A DNA stretch of 64,000 bases from UMGS1519 sp050951005. Its GTDB lineage: Bacteria > Actinomycetota > Coriobacteriia > Coriobacteriales > Eggerthellaceae. The translations under genes were made by a program, and so were the position numbers. The stretch is taken from the NCBI GenBank assembly GCA_050951005.1, contig JBMNIP010000001.1, forward strand, positions 124,001 through 188,000. The letters run 5' to 3'. The notes under the pieces were generated by a model. It was not told the DNA's origin. It saw only the letters and a program-made list of their open reading frames with translations, and made no database searches. Below, piece after piece: positions 1 through 8,166 of this stretch (the first letter of the stretch is position 1; each line of letters opens with the position of its first letter).

Positions 1-1702
1 GAAGACCGGCAAACGCATCCTTGCCGATGAGGTCGAAGGGCTGACGGCGCCCTCTGGCCTTCCCGAATACCGCGCAAGCTACGTTGCCTACGACGAGGAC
101 AGCGACAGTCTGGTTGCTACCAACCCGAACAAAATCGGAAATACGCCGGGCTATGCCTTGACGGGTACTCGGAAGGTAACCCTGAAAAAGGGCGGTACGG
201 TTGAGGCCCGTACGGGCTTCGATCTGCTGTGCGACGAATTGAAGGAATATTCGCCCGAGAAGGCCGCCAAGATCTGCGACGTGTCTGCCGATACCATCGA
301 GCGCATCGCCAAGGAGTGCTCTTCGACAAAGCCGATGCACATCATCGTGGGCGGTTCTGCCATCCAATGGCATCACGGCGATCTGAAGGGCCGCTGCTGT
401 GCCCTGCTGGCCTCGCTTACCGGTAACATCGGCCAGCTCGGCGGCGGTATCTCTACCTACGTCGGCCAATACAAGACCCGCTTCAACACGGCTTCATGGT
501 TCGTTCCGCCACGCGTGAAAAAGAACTCGATGCCGTTCCACTATGCGGTGAACGGCCCCACGAAGACCATGAGCGCCCCATATCCGAAATCAGGGATGAA
601 AGCGCTGGTCGTAGGCTGGGGCAATCCCTTCGAACAGCACAATGTTGCCAACTGGCTTCGTCAGGCCAAGGAATCCGGCGACTTGGAGTGCGTCATCTGC
701 TTCGACTTCCAACATACCAAGACGGTCGATTACAGCGATGTCGCCTTCGCGGCGGCAAGCTGGTATGAGAAAACCGAGTTGGTCATCACCCCTCTGCATC
801 CCTGGGTCCAGATCATGCAGCCGATGGTTGATCCCCCTGGAATCGCCCAGCCGGAGATCTGGATCTGCAAGGAGCTGGCCCGCCACCTGGATCCGTCGCT
901 TGCGGATATGTGGCCTGAATTCGACCAGGACGGAGCAGAAAAGGCTGCCGAGGACGTATTGGCCATGTTGTTGAAGAACGGTGGGCCCACCATCGACCAT
1001 CTGACCGTGAAGGACTTGAAGAAAGGCCCTGGCAAGCTGAGGCATGCCAACCCCGGCGAGAAGCACATCCCATTCTACGAGCAGATTCATGACGGCGAGC
1101 CTTTCCCAACCGTTTCCCGTCCTAATGACCTTGAGGTCACTGCCGGTTTCGTGAAAAGCGGCCGCATCGAGTTCTACAAGGACGAGGACATGTTCCTGAA
1201 GATGAAGGAGCAGCTGCCTGTGTACAAGCCCGCCTTCGAGGAAACCGAATGGGCAGCCGATCCCGAAGCGAAAGACAAATATCCGTTCTCATACCTGACG
1301 CGCAATAGCGCCTACCGCGTGCATGCAACTTATTCGAACAACCCGATGATGATCGAGTTGCAGGACAGGACGCCGAAGGTCTTCATGAACCCCGATGATG
1401 CGGCGGCCAAAGGGCTCGAACAAGGCGATGTGGTCGAGGTGTTCAATAGCCGCGGGCAGATTAACGGTGCGTTGATCTGCGATCCCGGTATGTATCCCGG
1501 ACAGGTTATCTTCGACCAGGGCTGGTGGAGCCGCTATACCGGCGGCGAGAGCTATAACTCGCTCATTTGGCCGTGGATCAACCCGATTCATGAGATTTAC
1601 TACGTGTCAAGCGTATGGTCTCCGAATATGGCGTGGAACGAATGCGTCTGCGACGTACGCCTGCTGGAAAAGGGCGCGGCGAAGGATAAGGTGACATCAT
1701 GA
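1..1702 (+). CDS. Molybdopterin oxidoreductase catalytic subunit, DMSO reductase family (5' truncated)
   Basis: The reading frame is open from the window edge (codons from base 2), so about 566 C-terminal residues are visible and the N-terminus, including any Fe-S motif and twin-arginine signal, lies outside. The segment GGSAIQWHHGD...ALLASLTGNIGQLGGGIS is typical of the central molybdopterin-binding part of these enzymes, and the end (MNPDDAAAKGLEQGDVVEVFNSRGQ) is the C-terminal molydopterin dinucleotide-binding domain. It should be the catalytic subunit of a complex iron-sulfur molybdoenzyme that reduces or oxidises a small substrate outside the membrane. The stop overlaps the next start (ATGA), and the ferredoxin and NrfD subunits follow, completing an ABC-type complex. 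The substrate cannot be told from what is visible; DMSO, polysulfide, nitrate-like and dehydroxylase-type enzymes share this layout. Confidence 0.93.
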   Translation, partial: KTGKRILADEVEGLTAPSGLPEYRASYVAYDEDSDSLVATNPNKIGNTPGYALTGTRKVTLKKGGTVEARTGFDLLCDELKEYSPEKAAKICDVSADTIERIAKECSSTKPMHIIVGGSAIQWHHGDLKGRCCALLASLTGNIGQLGGGISTYVGQYKTRFNTASWFVPPRVKKNSMPFHYAVNGPTKTMSAPYPKSGMKALVVGWGNPFEQHNVANWLRQAKESGDLECVICFDFQHTKTVDYSDVAFAAASWYEKTELVITPLHPWVQIMQPMVDPPGIAQPEIWICKELARHLDPSLADMWPEFDQDGAEKAAEDVLAMLLKNGGPTIDHLTVKDLKKGPGKLRHANPGEKHIPFYEQIHDGEPFPTVSRPNDLEVTAGFVKSGRIEFYKDEDMFLKMKEQLPVYKPAFEETEWAADPEAKDKYPFSYLTRNSAYRVHATYSNNPMMIELQDRTPKVFMNPDDAAAKGLEQGDVVEVFNSRGQINGALICDPGMYPGQVIFDQGWWSRYTGGESYNSLIWPWINPIHEIYYVSSVWSPNMAWNECVCDVRLLEKGAAKDKVTS

Positions 1703-2385
1703 GATATGGAATGGTTGTAGACCTGAATCGGTGCATCGGCTGCCGGACGTGTGCCGTAGTCTGCAAAACCCACAATGCCGAACCGGAAGGAATCTGGTGG
1801 AACCGCGTATTCGCCTCCGGTTCTCCCAGCTACGGTACCTCGGTGATTGTCGATGGCCAGCCGCGAATGGAATTCCTGCCAGTGAGCTGCCAGCATTGTG
1901 AGGATGCTCCCTGCGAAACCGCATGTCCCACAAAGGCTACCTATACCGACGAGGAAACGGGGACGGTGCTGATCGATTATGAGCGCTGCATCGGTTGCCG
2001 GTTCTGCATGAGTGCCTGCCCCTATGGTGTACGCCAGTTCAACTGGAGCAAGCCCAAGTATCCCGAAGCAACCGACGGGGGCGAATACCACTATGGGTAT
2101 CCGCAGGAATACCGTTCAGACGGCCATCTGGTCTATACCCCGACCCGCCCCGAGGGAGTGGTGGAGAAGTGCACGTTCTGTGCGCAATACACAAGCCAGG
2201 GGATCGAGCCTGCCTGTTGCAGTGCTTGCCCGGCAAACGCGCGTATCTTCGGTGATTTGGACGACCCAGATTCCGAGATTTCGAAGTATCTCAAGGACCA
2301 CGAGACGTTTACGCTCGGGCAGGAATACAACACGCATCCGCGCGTGTTCTATGTCCCCTCGAAGCACGGCACGGAAGGAGCATAG
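1699..2385 (+). CDS. 4Fe-4S ferredoxin-type electron transfer subunit (DmsB/NrfC/PhsB-like)
   Basis: This 228-residue protein carries four cysteine groups: CIGCRTCAVVC near the N-terminus, CQHCEDAPCETAC, CIGCRFCMSAC and CTFCAQ...CCSAC. That is the pattern of the four-cluster subunit that passes electrons between the membrane anchor and the molybdenum subunit. Length matches the family. It overlaps the catalytic gene by four bases and ends two bases before the NrfD-like gene, so the three are surely one operon and one complex. It has no signal peptide of its own, as expected for a subunit exported or assembled with its partner. Confidence 0.95.
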   Translation: MRYGMVVDLNRCIGCRTCAVVCKTHNAEPEGIWWNRVFASGSPSYGTSVIVDGQPRMEFLPVSCQHCEDAPCETACPTKATYTDEETGTVLIDYERCIGCRFCMSACPYGVRQFNWSKPKYPEATDGGEYHYGYPQEYRSDGHLVYTPTRPEGVVEKCTFCAQYTSQGIEPACCSACPANARIFGDLDDPDSEISKYLKDHETFTLGQEYNTHPRVFYVPSKHGTEGA

Positions 2386-2387
2386 GA

Positions 2388-3584
2388 ATGGGTGCTCAAA
2401 CGGCGCGCTCCGATAAAACGAAGCGCAACCTGCTTATTGCGGGCATTGCCTGCCTGGTTGTGGGCTTTGTCGCCTGGGCGATGATCCTCACTCAAGGCAT
2501 GCTGGGAAACACCGGCTTGAATAACGGCTTCGTTTGGGGCTTGTTCATCGGCGTCTTCGCCTTCTTTGTCGGCTTTGGCGCCGGCTCCCAGCTGGTGTAT
2601 TCGTATATCGTCCTGTCCGGCCGCAAGGAGCTGGCTCCGCTGGCGAAGGCGGCCATCGCCTTGACGCTGGGTTGCGGAGCCGCAGCGGGCGTTGCCATCA
2701 TGATCGACCTTGGCAATCTCGGGCATATCATGGCTATGCTCATTGGAACCAACATGGCTTCGCCTTTGGCCTGGGATATGTATGCGCTTTCCGCATTTCT
2801 GCTGGTTGCCCTCCTGGAGTACATCTCCATCGTTGCCGACTGGGGTGCGACCAAAGTGCTGGCAGGCATCGGCGTGGTGACTGCTATAGCCCTGCAGATT
2901 ATCGAAGGGCTGTTGTTCTCGCTGCAATCTGCTCATGCTTGGTGGGCGACGCCTATCATGCCAATCGATTTTCTGATGGTGGCATTCGTGTCCGGCTTCG
3001 CGTTGATCCTGCTGGTTGCTTGGGCGAAAGGCGTTGACGAGGCATTGCCGCGCTTGGGGAAGCTGCTGGCAGTATTCATTGCGATACACCTGGTGCTGGC
3101 GCTTTGCGAATTCGGCATGCTCTTCATTGAAGGTACGGCCGCAGCGGGTGCAATCCTGCAGGTACTCGGCTCCCTGTGGTGGCTTTACGGTGCCGAGCTG
3201 GTGCTGCCGTTGGTTGCAGCTATCTTGCTCTTCAGGGCAGGGAAGGACGTCACGCGCAAGACCGCGATCATCGCTTCCGCAATCACCATCGTGGGCCTGT
3301 TCGCACATCGCCTGATGCTGCTGTTCCCCGCGTATAATACCCCGTCGCTGTGGACAGGCATCTCCAATATGGATTCCGCCACATGGGGCTATCCGATTTC
3401 AACAGGCATGTATGCAAACGGCGGCAATACCTTTGCCGTCACAGCGGGCTATGTTCCGGCTCCCATGGAATGGCTCGGTATCCTGTTGCCTCTGGGATGT
3501 GCGCTGATGATATTCGTCATTCTCTGGGCGATTGCCGACAAGGTGGCGGAGAAGAAAGGGCAGGCGAGCGAAATTGCCAACTAG
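2388..3584 (+). CDS. NrfD/PsrC-type polytopic membrane anchor subunit
   Basis: The 398-residue product is almost entirely hydrophobic, with around ten membrane segments beginning at residue 14, and resembles NrfD/PsrC/DmsC-type quinol-interacting anchors (for example GLFIGVFAFFVGFGAGSQL and MIDLGNLGHIMAMLIGTNMASPLAWDMYA). It is the third gene of the molybdoenzyme operon and would exchange electrons between the menaquinone pool and the ferredoxin subunit. No haem-binding histidine pattern is obvious, which fits NrfD rather than a NarI-like anchor. A GC-rich hairpin follows directly. Confidence 0.92.
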   Translation: MGAQTARSDKTKRNLLIAGIACLVVGFVAWAMILTQGMLGNTGLNNGFVWGLFIGVFAFFVGFGAGSQLVYSYIVLSGRKELAPLAKAAIALTLGCGAAAGVAIMIDLGNLGHIMAMLIGTNMASPLAWDMYALSAFLLVALLEYISIVADWGATKVLAGIGVVTAIALQIIEGLLFSLQSAHAWWATPIMPIDFLMVAFVSGFALILLVAWAKGVDEALPRLGKLLAVFIAIHLVLALCEFGMLFIEGTAAAGAILQVLGSLWWLYGAELVLPLVAAILLFRAGKDVTRKTAIIASAITIVGLFAHRLMLLFPAYNTPSLWTGISNMDSATWGYPISTGMYANGGNTFAVTAGYVPAPMEWLGILLPLGCALMIFVILWAIADKVAEKKGQASEIAN

Positions 3585-3610
3585 CTGCGCTATCTGTGTA
3601 AGTTAGAGAA

Positions 3611-3639
3611 GGGGCCGGCAGTCGATGGTTGCCGGCCCC
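3611..3639. terminator. Hairpin between convergent genes
   Basis: A perfect 10-bp stem (GGGGCCGGCA / TGCCGGCCCC) with a 9-base loop lies 26 bases after the NrfD stop and 13 bases beyond the stop of the convergent polyferredoxin gene. There is no strong T-run, but the position suggests a shared terminator. Confidence 0.6.
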
Positions 3640-3652
3640 TGCGCTATGCCGG

Positions 3653-4852
3653 TCAGGCGTGCGCGGCTCTTCCTTCGCTGACTGCCGATCGAGGCGACCT
3701 CGCGTTCATGGCACGGTATACCGGTTCCACGGTGCAGTCGATCAGGTTGCGCAGTGATACCTGGTGGGTGACGGAGATTGCGTGGAACATGCAGATGTCT
3801 GCGCAAAGATTGCAGCCCACGCAGTCTGTTGCCATGAAGTCGAGTCCTTTTCCAGCCTCGTCATCTGCCCGGTACAGAGCGCCGGTAGGGCAGAAAACCG
3901 CGCACATTTCGCAGCCCGTGCATAACTCGGCGTCAATGGAAACGTGGCCCCACAGCCGCAGATCGGTGATGCCTTCACGCGGTTTTCCAAGGGTATCCAG
4001 GTAGGAGAGCAACCGGTCGTTGCATGCCTTGCTTCGCTGTACCATGGTGCCGCCCACGGGGATGCGCAGCTTGTCAATCAGGCTCTCTTCCGTTTCCTGC
4101 TCTTGCTGCAATGGGATGGGGGAAGATTCCAAGGCCGCATCATATGCGAGCATCTTGGCATCGTCTTTCATTTGGCTGAAGAATCCACGGCGCGAATAGC
4201 CGTCCTCGTCTGTGCCGCCTCCGCTATCCGGCGCCGTTGCAGTTTGATCGCTTTCTGGAATATCGGCGGTGAATCCGGCGATTTGGGGATTCCCGAATTC
4301 CTGAAGCAAGGTGTTGGCGGTTTCGGATGCCTGCTGGGCAATGGTGTGGCCAATGCGTTCCCGACATGATGTACAGGGACCATCCACCAACAGGACTTGT
4401 TGCGCACCCGCAACACCGAGGCCGACGAGAACCGACTCGTCCAATCTCCCGATGCAGTGCACTTTGACAGTGCCGGAGGGTTCTGCAGATCGGCCTTTGC
4501 CCTTGGTGGCAGGCAGTGCCTTGGGGCATGCGAAAACCACCGTCCCGTTTTCCGAATGCTTCAGCACCTCGATTGCCTCTTTGAGCACTTCATGGGAACT
4601 CGGAGCAATGGGCTCCAAAGCTCCTGTGGGGCAAACTGTTGCGCAGCACCCGCACCCATCGCAGAGTGCGGGCTCAATATCAAGCCCACCACCGCCTGGA
4701 TGCAGCGTAATGGCTTGCTGGGCGCAGGCATTAATGCAGGCATCGCAGCTCGCCATACGATGACGGATACGCACGCACTGCTCGGGAGTCACGGCAAGTG
4801 AGACCTCGTAGAAATGCTGGAGCATGCGCTCCATCGTGGAGATGTAGGTCAT
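3653..4852 (-). CDS. Polyferredoxin-like 4Fe-4S protein
   Basis: The 399-residue protein has two ferredoxin-like pairs. The N-terminal pair is CDACINAC plus CDGCGCCATVCPTGAL (residues about 35-85); the C-terminal pair is CTGCEMCAVFCPTGAL plus CVGCNLCADICMFHAI (about 315-365). Between them is a segment with CIGRLDE...GLGVAGAQQVLLVDGPCTSC, resembling the small MvhD/HdrA-associated electron-carrier fold. It is soluble and probably a cytoplasmic electron-transfer or maturation partner. It lies 16 bases after the ModE-like gene on the same strand, so it is likely co-transcribed and molybdate-regulated, and converges on the molybdoenzyme operon. The exact partner is unknown. Confidence 0.85.
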   Translation of the reverse strand: MTYISTMERMLQHFYEVSLAVTPEQCVRIRHRMASCDACINACAQQAITLHPGGGGLDIEPALCDGCGCCATVCPTGALEPIAPSSHEVLKEAIEVLKHSENGTVVFACPKALPATKGKGRSAEPSGTVKVHCIGRLDESVLVGLGVAGAQQVLLVDGPCTSCRERIGHTIAQQASETANTLLQEFGNPQIAGFTADIPESDQTATAPDSGGGTDEDGYSRRGFFSQMKDDAKMLAYDAALESSPIPLQQEQETEESLIDKLRIPVGGTMVQRSKACNDRLLSYLDTLGKPREGITDLRLWGHVSIDAELCTGCEMCAVFCPTGALYRADDEAGKGLDFMATDCVGCNLCADICMFHAISVTHQVSLRNLIDCTVEPVYRAMNARSPRSAVSEGRAAHA

Positions 4853-4868
4853 GGGGCTGGTTACTTCT

Positions 4869-5243
4869 TCATGTTGGTTTTTTCAGATCGAAACCATCCA
4901 GATTGTCAGCAAGAGCGTGCTCGGCGAATTCCTTCACCTCTGCATTGACGCGGTTGTAAACGGCAAGCAGGCTCTTCCCCTGATCGGTAAGCCGGCTACC
5001 GCGTGGTACATTGCTCTCAATCAACGGCACGCCGAATCGTTCCTCCGAATGTTTTACCAGATTCCAGGCTTTGCTGTAAGACATGTCCAGGTCCTTAGCG
5101 GCCTTATTGATAGATCCATAGTTCTGGATGCCGCGTAATAGCAGGAAGAAGCCGTGTCCGAAAACCGCGAAGCCATCATCGCTGTCGTCGCTGTAGGTAA
5201 GAAAAACCTTTGCCATCACGCCTAAGTTATCGAAGGATCCCAT
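4869..5243 (-). CDS. ModE-family winged-helix molybdate-responsive regulator (single domain)
   Basis: The 124-residue protein is the ModE N-terminal LysR-type winged helix: FFLLLRGIQNYGSINKAAKDLDMSYSKAWNLVKHSEERFGVPLIES...GSRLTDQGKSLL. It lacks the molybdate-binding MOP domains of full ModE, so it either senses molybdate through a partner or acts as a constitutive DNA binder. AGAAAGGA precedes the ATG. A 12-bp-arm inverted repeat lies 36 bases upstream, a natural operator for itself and the divergent moaE-like gene. Confidence 0.88.
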   Translation of the reverse strand: MGSFDNLGVMAKVFLTYSDDSDDGFAVFGHGFFLLLRGIQNYGSINKAAKDLDMSYSKAWNLVKHSEERFGVPLIESNVPRGSRLTDQGKSLLAVYNRVNAEVKEFAEHALADNLDGFDLKKPT

Positions 5244-5279
5244 GCTTGGTCATCCTTTCTCTGTTAAACCCCAATTACG

Positions 5280-5313
5280 CTCTGGTTGTACATTAACTAT
5301 CGTACAACCAGAG
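5280..5313. promoter_or_regulatory. Perfect 12-bp-arm inverted repeat between regulator and moaE-like gene
   Basis: CTCTGGTTGTAC and GTACAACCAGAG are exact reverse complements separated by 10 bases. It lies between the divergent ModE-like gene (start 5243) and the moaE-like gene (start 5464), and looks like an operator. It does not match the E. coli ModE box. Confidence 0.6.
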
Positions 5314-5424
5314 GGAAACCGCTGTGCCTATCGTTGCTAAACCTACATAATGCTGTAATTTATCGGTCAAATCCTATCAAAGTATGCAGGAGGTGAGGAG
5401 ACAGTATCTTCGGCAGACCACAGC

Positions 5425-5430
5425 TATAAT
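5425..5430 (+). promoter_or_regulatory. Candidate -10 box for the moaE-like gene
   Basis: TATAAT sits 33 bases before the GTG start chosen at 5464. No good -35 hexamer is seen at the usual distance (about 5402-5407), which suggests an activator-dependent promoter if real. Confidence 0.35.
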
Positions 5431-5463
5431 CGGGCTGTCATGCATTCAAGCAAGGAGAAAGCT

Positions 5464-5856
5464 GTGCAACGGTTTCCCAGTATCGACGAATGGTTGTCAG
5501 AGGCGAAGCGCTCCGAAAGCGCGGACCGAGCGGGTATGTACCTGATCCATAACGGCGTGGTTCGGAAGAGCCCCCGTGCACAGGTGCGCCAAGGAGTCAA
5601 CGATGGTACCCAGGTGGTCGGCATGCATTTCGATTACGATGAGGAGAAGGTTGCCGAAGCCGTCGAGAAGGCAAAACAACTTGAAGGCGTATTCTATGTG
5701 CGTGTTTGGCTGAATCGTGGTGACTTGGCGGTCGGGGATCCCATCATGCTGGTGCTCATCGGCGCCGACATCCGCCCCCATGGCATCGATTCCCTGGAAA
5801 GGCTTGTCGGAGAGATCAAGTCGAACTGCGTGATCGAAAACGAACAGCTGGTTTAA
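5464..5856 (+). CDS. MoaE-like molybdopterin synthase large-subunit homologue lacking the usual lysines
   Basis: About 130 residues. Alignment by eye to MoaE is good across the core: the GxVR strand is NGVVRKS, then VVGMHFDYDEEKVAEAVEKAKQ, VYVRVWLNRGDLAVGDPIMLVLIGA, and a final helix. Canonical MoaE has two catalytic lysines near the end (E. coli K119 and K126, around a WKKE-type motif). Here that part reads SNCVIENEQLV and has none. It may be a divergent synthase subunit or an accessory protein. The GTG at 5464 is preferred over the ATG at 5440 because AAGGAG lies 6-7 bases before it. The gene ends 10 bases from convergent mogA. Confidence 0.75.
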   Translation: MQRFPSIDEWLSEAKRSESADRAGMYLIHNGVVRKSPRAQVRQGVNDGTQVVGMHFDYDEEKVAEAVEKAKQLEGVFYVRVWLNRGDLAVGDPIMLVLIGADIRPHGIDSLERLVGEIKSNCVIENEQLV

Positions 5857-5866
5857 CTCCACGGCA

Positions 5867-6385
5867 TCAGTGGCCGCCGCCTGCCGACATGCGAACAGCA
5901 TGCGGTAGCTGTTCATGGATGGCGGCCCAATTCTCACGAACCGCTTTCTCGCTTCCGGGAAAATTCACTACCAGCGTGGTGCCTCGCTGCATGCATACTG
6001 CGCGCGAGAGCATGGCGCGTTTGGTGATGGCGAGCGAATAAGCCCGCATGGCCTCGGCGATTCCCGGCACATTTCGGTCGCATACATCGGCAGTGGCTTC
6101 GGGCGTCACGTCGCGCGGTGACAGTCCGGTACCGCCGCAGGTGATGACTATATCAACGCCGGTATCGCAGGCTGCGACGATTGCCGCAGAAATCGTCGCA
6201 CGGTTGTCCTTGCAGATTTCATAGCGGGAAAGCCTGCCGCCGTCGGCGGCGATAAGCTGTGCCAGCGCTGCACCTGCGGTATCCTCTTCTTTCGTGCGCG
6301 TGTCGCTGGCGGTAATCAGGGCGAACGTCAGGGGGGCGGATGCTTCCTTGTTGGAGTGTTGCTTGGATGCTGCCGAATCAGTCAT
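5867..6385 (-). CDS. mogA: Molybdopterin adenylyltransferase (MogA/MoaB)
   Basis: About 172 residues with the MogA/MoaB signature: ALITASDTRTKEEDTAG near the N-terminus, ITCGGTGLSPRDVTPEA in the middle and a late NFPGSEKAV segment. It adenylates molybdopterin before molybdenum insertion. An upstream extension of the frame exists to 6472, but the ATG at 6385 has a strong GGAGGAGA site just before it and overlaps the moaC stop by 8 bases, so it is the better start. It is the last gene of a minus-strand run moaA-moaC-mogA. Confidence 0.93.
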   Translation of the reverse strand: MTDSAASKQHSNKEASAPLTFALITASDTRTKEEDTAGAALAQLIAADGGRLSRYEICKDNRATISAAIVAACDTGVDIVITCGGTGLSPRDVTPEATADVCDRNVPGIAEAMRAYSLAITKRAMLSRAVCMQRGTTLVVNFPGSEKAVRENWAAIHEQLPHAVRMSAGGGH

Positions 6386-6926
6386 TTCCCTCTCCTCCTC
6401 GGACCCACAGTCCGGTCTTGCCGCCTTCCTTGCGTAGCAGGCGTACCGGCCCGATTTCCATGCCGCGATCAACGGCCTTGCACATGTCGTATACCGTCAA
6501 GCAGGCGATGCTCGCCGCTGTCAGCGCTTCCATCTCAATGCCCGTTTTGCCGGTAACGGCGGTCTCGGCGATTACATGGATACCGCAGCGGCCCTGTCCG
6601 CTGTCGTCGGGACGCACGGGTTCCAGATCAACGGACGCATGCGTCATGGGAAGCGGATGGCACAGCGGAATGATGCTGCTGGTCTGCTTGGCTCCCATGA
6701 TGCCGGCGATACGCGCGACGGCCAGCACATCGCCTTTCGGCGCCCGTCCCTCAACAATCATGTCGAGGGTCGAGGAATCCATGGAGATAAATCCTTCAGC
6801 ACGCGCGATGCGCTTGGTGTCGGCCTTGGCGCTGACGTCGACCATGCGGGCATGGCCTTCCGCATCCAAGTGGGAGAGCTTTTCTTCAGGGGCGGCGGAT
6901 AGGTCGCCGGGGGATGGTGTTGCCAT
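6378..6926 (-). CDS. moaC: Cyclic pyranopterin monophosphate synthase accessory protein MoaC
   Basis: The 182-residue protein carries the MoaC hallmarks: LSHLDAEGHARMVDVSAK at the start, the KGDVLAVARIAGIMGAKQTS helix, IIPLCHPLPMTH, and the catalytic Lys/Asp segment DMCKAVDRGMEI. Together with MoaA it converts GTP to cyclic pyranopterin monophosphate, the first stage of molybdenum cofactor synthesis. GGAGG before the start overlaps the moaA stop codon, so the two are translationally linked. Confidence 0.96.
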   Translation of the reverse strand: MATPSPGDLSAAPEEKLSHLDAEGHARMVDVSAKADTKRIARAEGFISMDSSTLDMIVEGRAPKGDVLAVARIAGIMGAKQTSSIIPLCHPLPMTHASVDLEPVRPDDSGQGRCGIHVIAETAVTGKTGIEMEALTAASIACLTVYDMCKAVDRGMEIGPVRLLRKEGGKTGLWVRGGEGND

Positions 6927-6928
6927 CG

Positions 6929-7942
6929 CTAGCCTCCAATCTGGGCCATGGAGCGGTAGGTGCCTACCCTCCAGTGATGCGCGTCGGGTTTGTTGGCAAG
7001 GGCGGTTTCGAATGCCGCACGGACATCATCGTCTGTGCCGCCGCGCAGCGCGGTAAGGACATCGTACTCCCGGTCGCTGAACAGGCACGGACGGATTTTG
7101 CCGTCAGCGGTTACCCGCAGGCGGTTGCAGTTCCCGCAGAAATGTTGGGAAAGCGCCGAGATGAATCCAACGGTGCCCTGTGCTCCCGGGAACCGATAAG
7201 TGCGGGCAGGACCCCAGGTCAATGGCGCGTGCCCGTCGTCGGGCGCGACGGGCTCGAGTGCCGGGAGCCCCTGTGAGGCGGCCAGCCGGTTGATGGTTTC
7301 CAGCAATTCGGCGCTCGGAACGCTGTCGTCGGCGGTCCATCCGTGTTCTTCGATGCCGGCAGGATGCCCAACCGGCATGTATTCGATGAAGCGCACATGC
7401 AGCGGGCGGTCAATCGACATCTGGGCGAAGCGCAGGATGTCTTGATGGAGCTGCCGGACTACCACGCAGTTGATCTTCACCGGATTAAGGCCTGCTTCCA
7501 GGGCGGCATCGATGCCCGCAAGCGTATCTTCCAAGCTGTCGCGGCGGGTGATTTGCTTGAACTGCTCGGGATCAAGCGAATCGATGGAGATGTTCACGCG
7601 CGAAAGCCCCTTTGAGGCAAGTGAGGCCGCCTGGGGTGCCAGAAGGGAGCCGTTGGTTGTCATGGCCACGGCATCGACGCCATCCATATGTGCCAAGGAT
7701 TCCACCAGGTTGTCGATGCCGAGGCGAACGAGCGGTTCGCCGCCGGTCAGACGTATGTGCGAGAACCCAAGGGCAGTTGCCACATGCACCAGCCGTTCGA
7801 TTTCTTCGAAGGTCATCATCTGGTCGTGCGGCTTCAGCTTGATGCCTTCAGGCGGCATGCAATAGACGCAGCGGAAGTTGCAGCGCTCTGTCACCGAGAT
7901 GCGCAGGTAGTCGGTGGTGCGTCCAAAGCGGTCGATGCTCAT
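6929..7942 (-). CDS. moaA: GTP 3',8-cyclase MoaA (radical SAM)
   Basis: A full-length MoaA of 337 residues. The radical-SAM cluster motif is CNFRCVYC at residues 21-28, and the second C-terminal 4Fe-4S cluster is provided by FCGNCNRLR and CLF. It ends in GG, the C-terminal diglycine required for activity in MoaA. It rearranges GTP in the first step of cofactor synthesis. Its ATG overlaps the stop of a small upstream frame (7939-8154) as ATGA. Confidence 0.97.
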   Translation of the reverse strand: MSIDRFGRTTDYLRISVTERCNFRCVYCMPPEGIKLKPHDQMMTFEEIERLVHVATALGFSHIRLTGGEPLVRLGIDNLVESLAHMDGVDAVAMTTNGSLLAPQAASLASKGLSRVNISIDSLDPEQFKQITRRDSLEDTLAGIDAALEAGLNPVKINCVVVRQLHQDILRFAQMSIDRPLHVRFIEYMPVGHPAGIEEHGWTADDSVPSAELLETINRLAASQGLPALEPVAPDDGHAPLTWGPARTYRFPGAQGTVGFISALSQHFCGNCNRLRVTADGKIRPCLFSDREYDVLTALRGGTDDDVRAAFETALANKPDAHHWRVGTYRSMAQIGG

Positions 7943-8154
7943 GACAGGCGGATCTTTCTGGGTTTGCGGTGCCGGTTTTCCTCGATTATCCCCAATCTTC
8001 CGTCCGATGCAAGCTTGCGCACGTATGGCGGTTCCGCAGGAACGAAGTGGCCGAAGCGCGGCACCGGGGTGAACGCTTGGGCATGACGCACGAACGCCGG
8101 TACGGCACCAAGCGAACAGACGCGCGAAAAATCACGGTAATCTATTATATTCAT
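7939..8154 (-). CDS. Small basic protein, possible excisionase-type DNA-binding protein, coupled to moaA
   Basis: A 71-codon frame ends in an ATGA overlap with the moaA start, which argues for real translation. Its second half (PAEPPYVRKLASDGRLG...RHRKPRKIRLS) resembles the small HTH_17/AlpA-type helix-turn-helix, by eye only. No Shine-Dalgarno sequence is visible before the ATGs at 8154 or 8160; a TATTAT box lies immediately upstream, so translation may be leaderless. The frame can be extended to 8226. The chosen start sits inside an AT-rich palindrome. I do not recognise the family, and it could be a chance frame in the moaA leader. Confidence 0.4.
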   Translation of the reverse strand: MNIIDYRDFSRVCSLGAVPAFVRHAQAFTPVPRFGHFVPAEPPYVRKLASDGRLGIIEENRHRKPRKIRLS

Positions 8155-8166
8155 TTGCATATAATA
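8143..8166. promoter_or_regulatory. AT-rich palindrome upstream of moaA, ModE-box-like
   Basis: TATTATAT and ATATAATA are exact reverse complements separated by 8 bases. The general form (AT-rich arms around a short spacer) recalls ModE operators, and it lies upstream of the moaA transcript about 200 bases from the moaA start. It could also contain the -10 box of that transcript. Confidence 0.45.
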
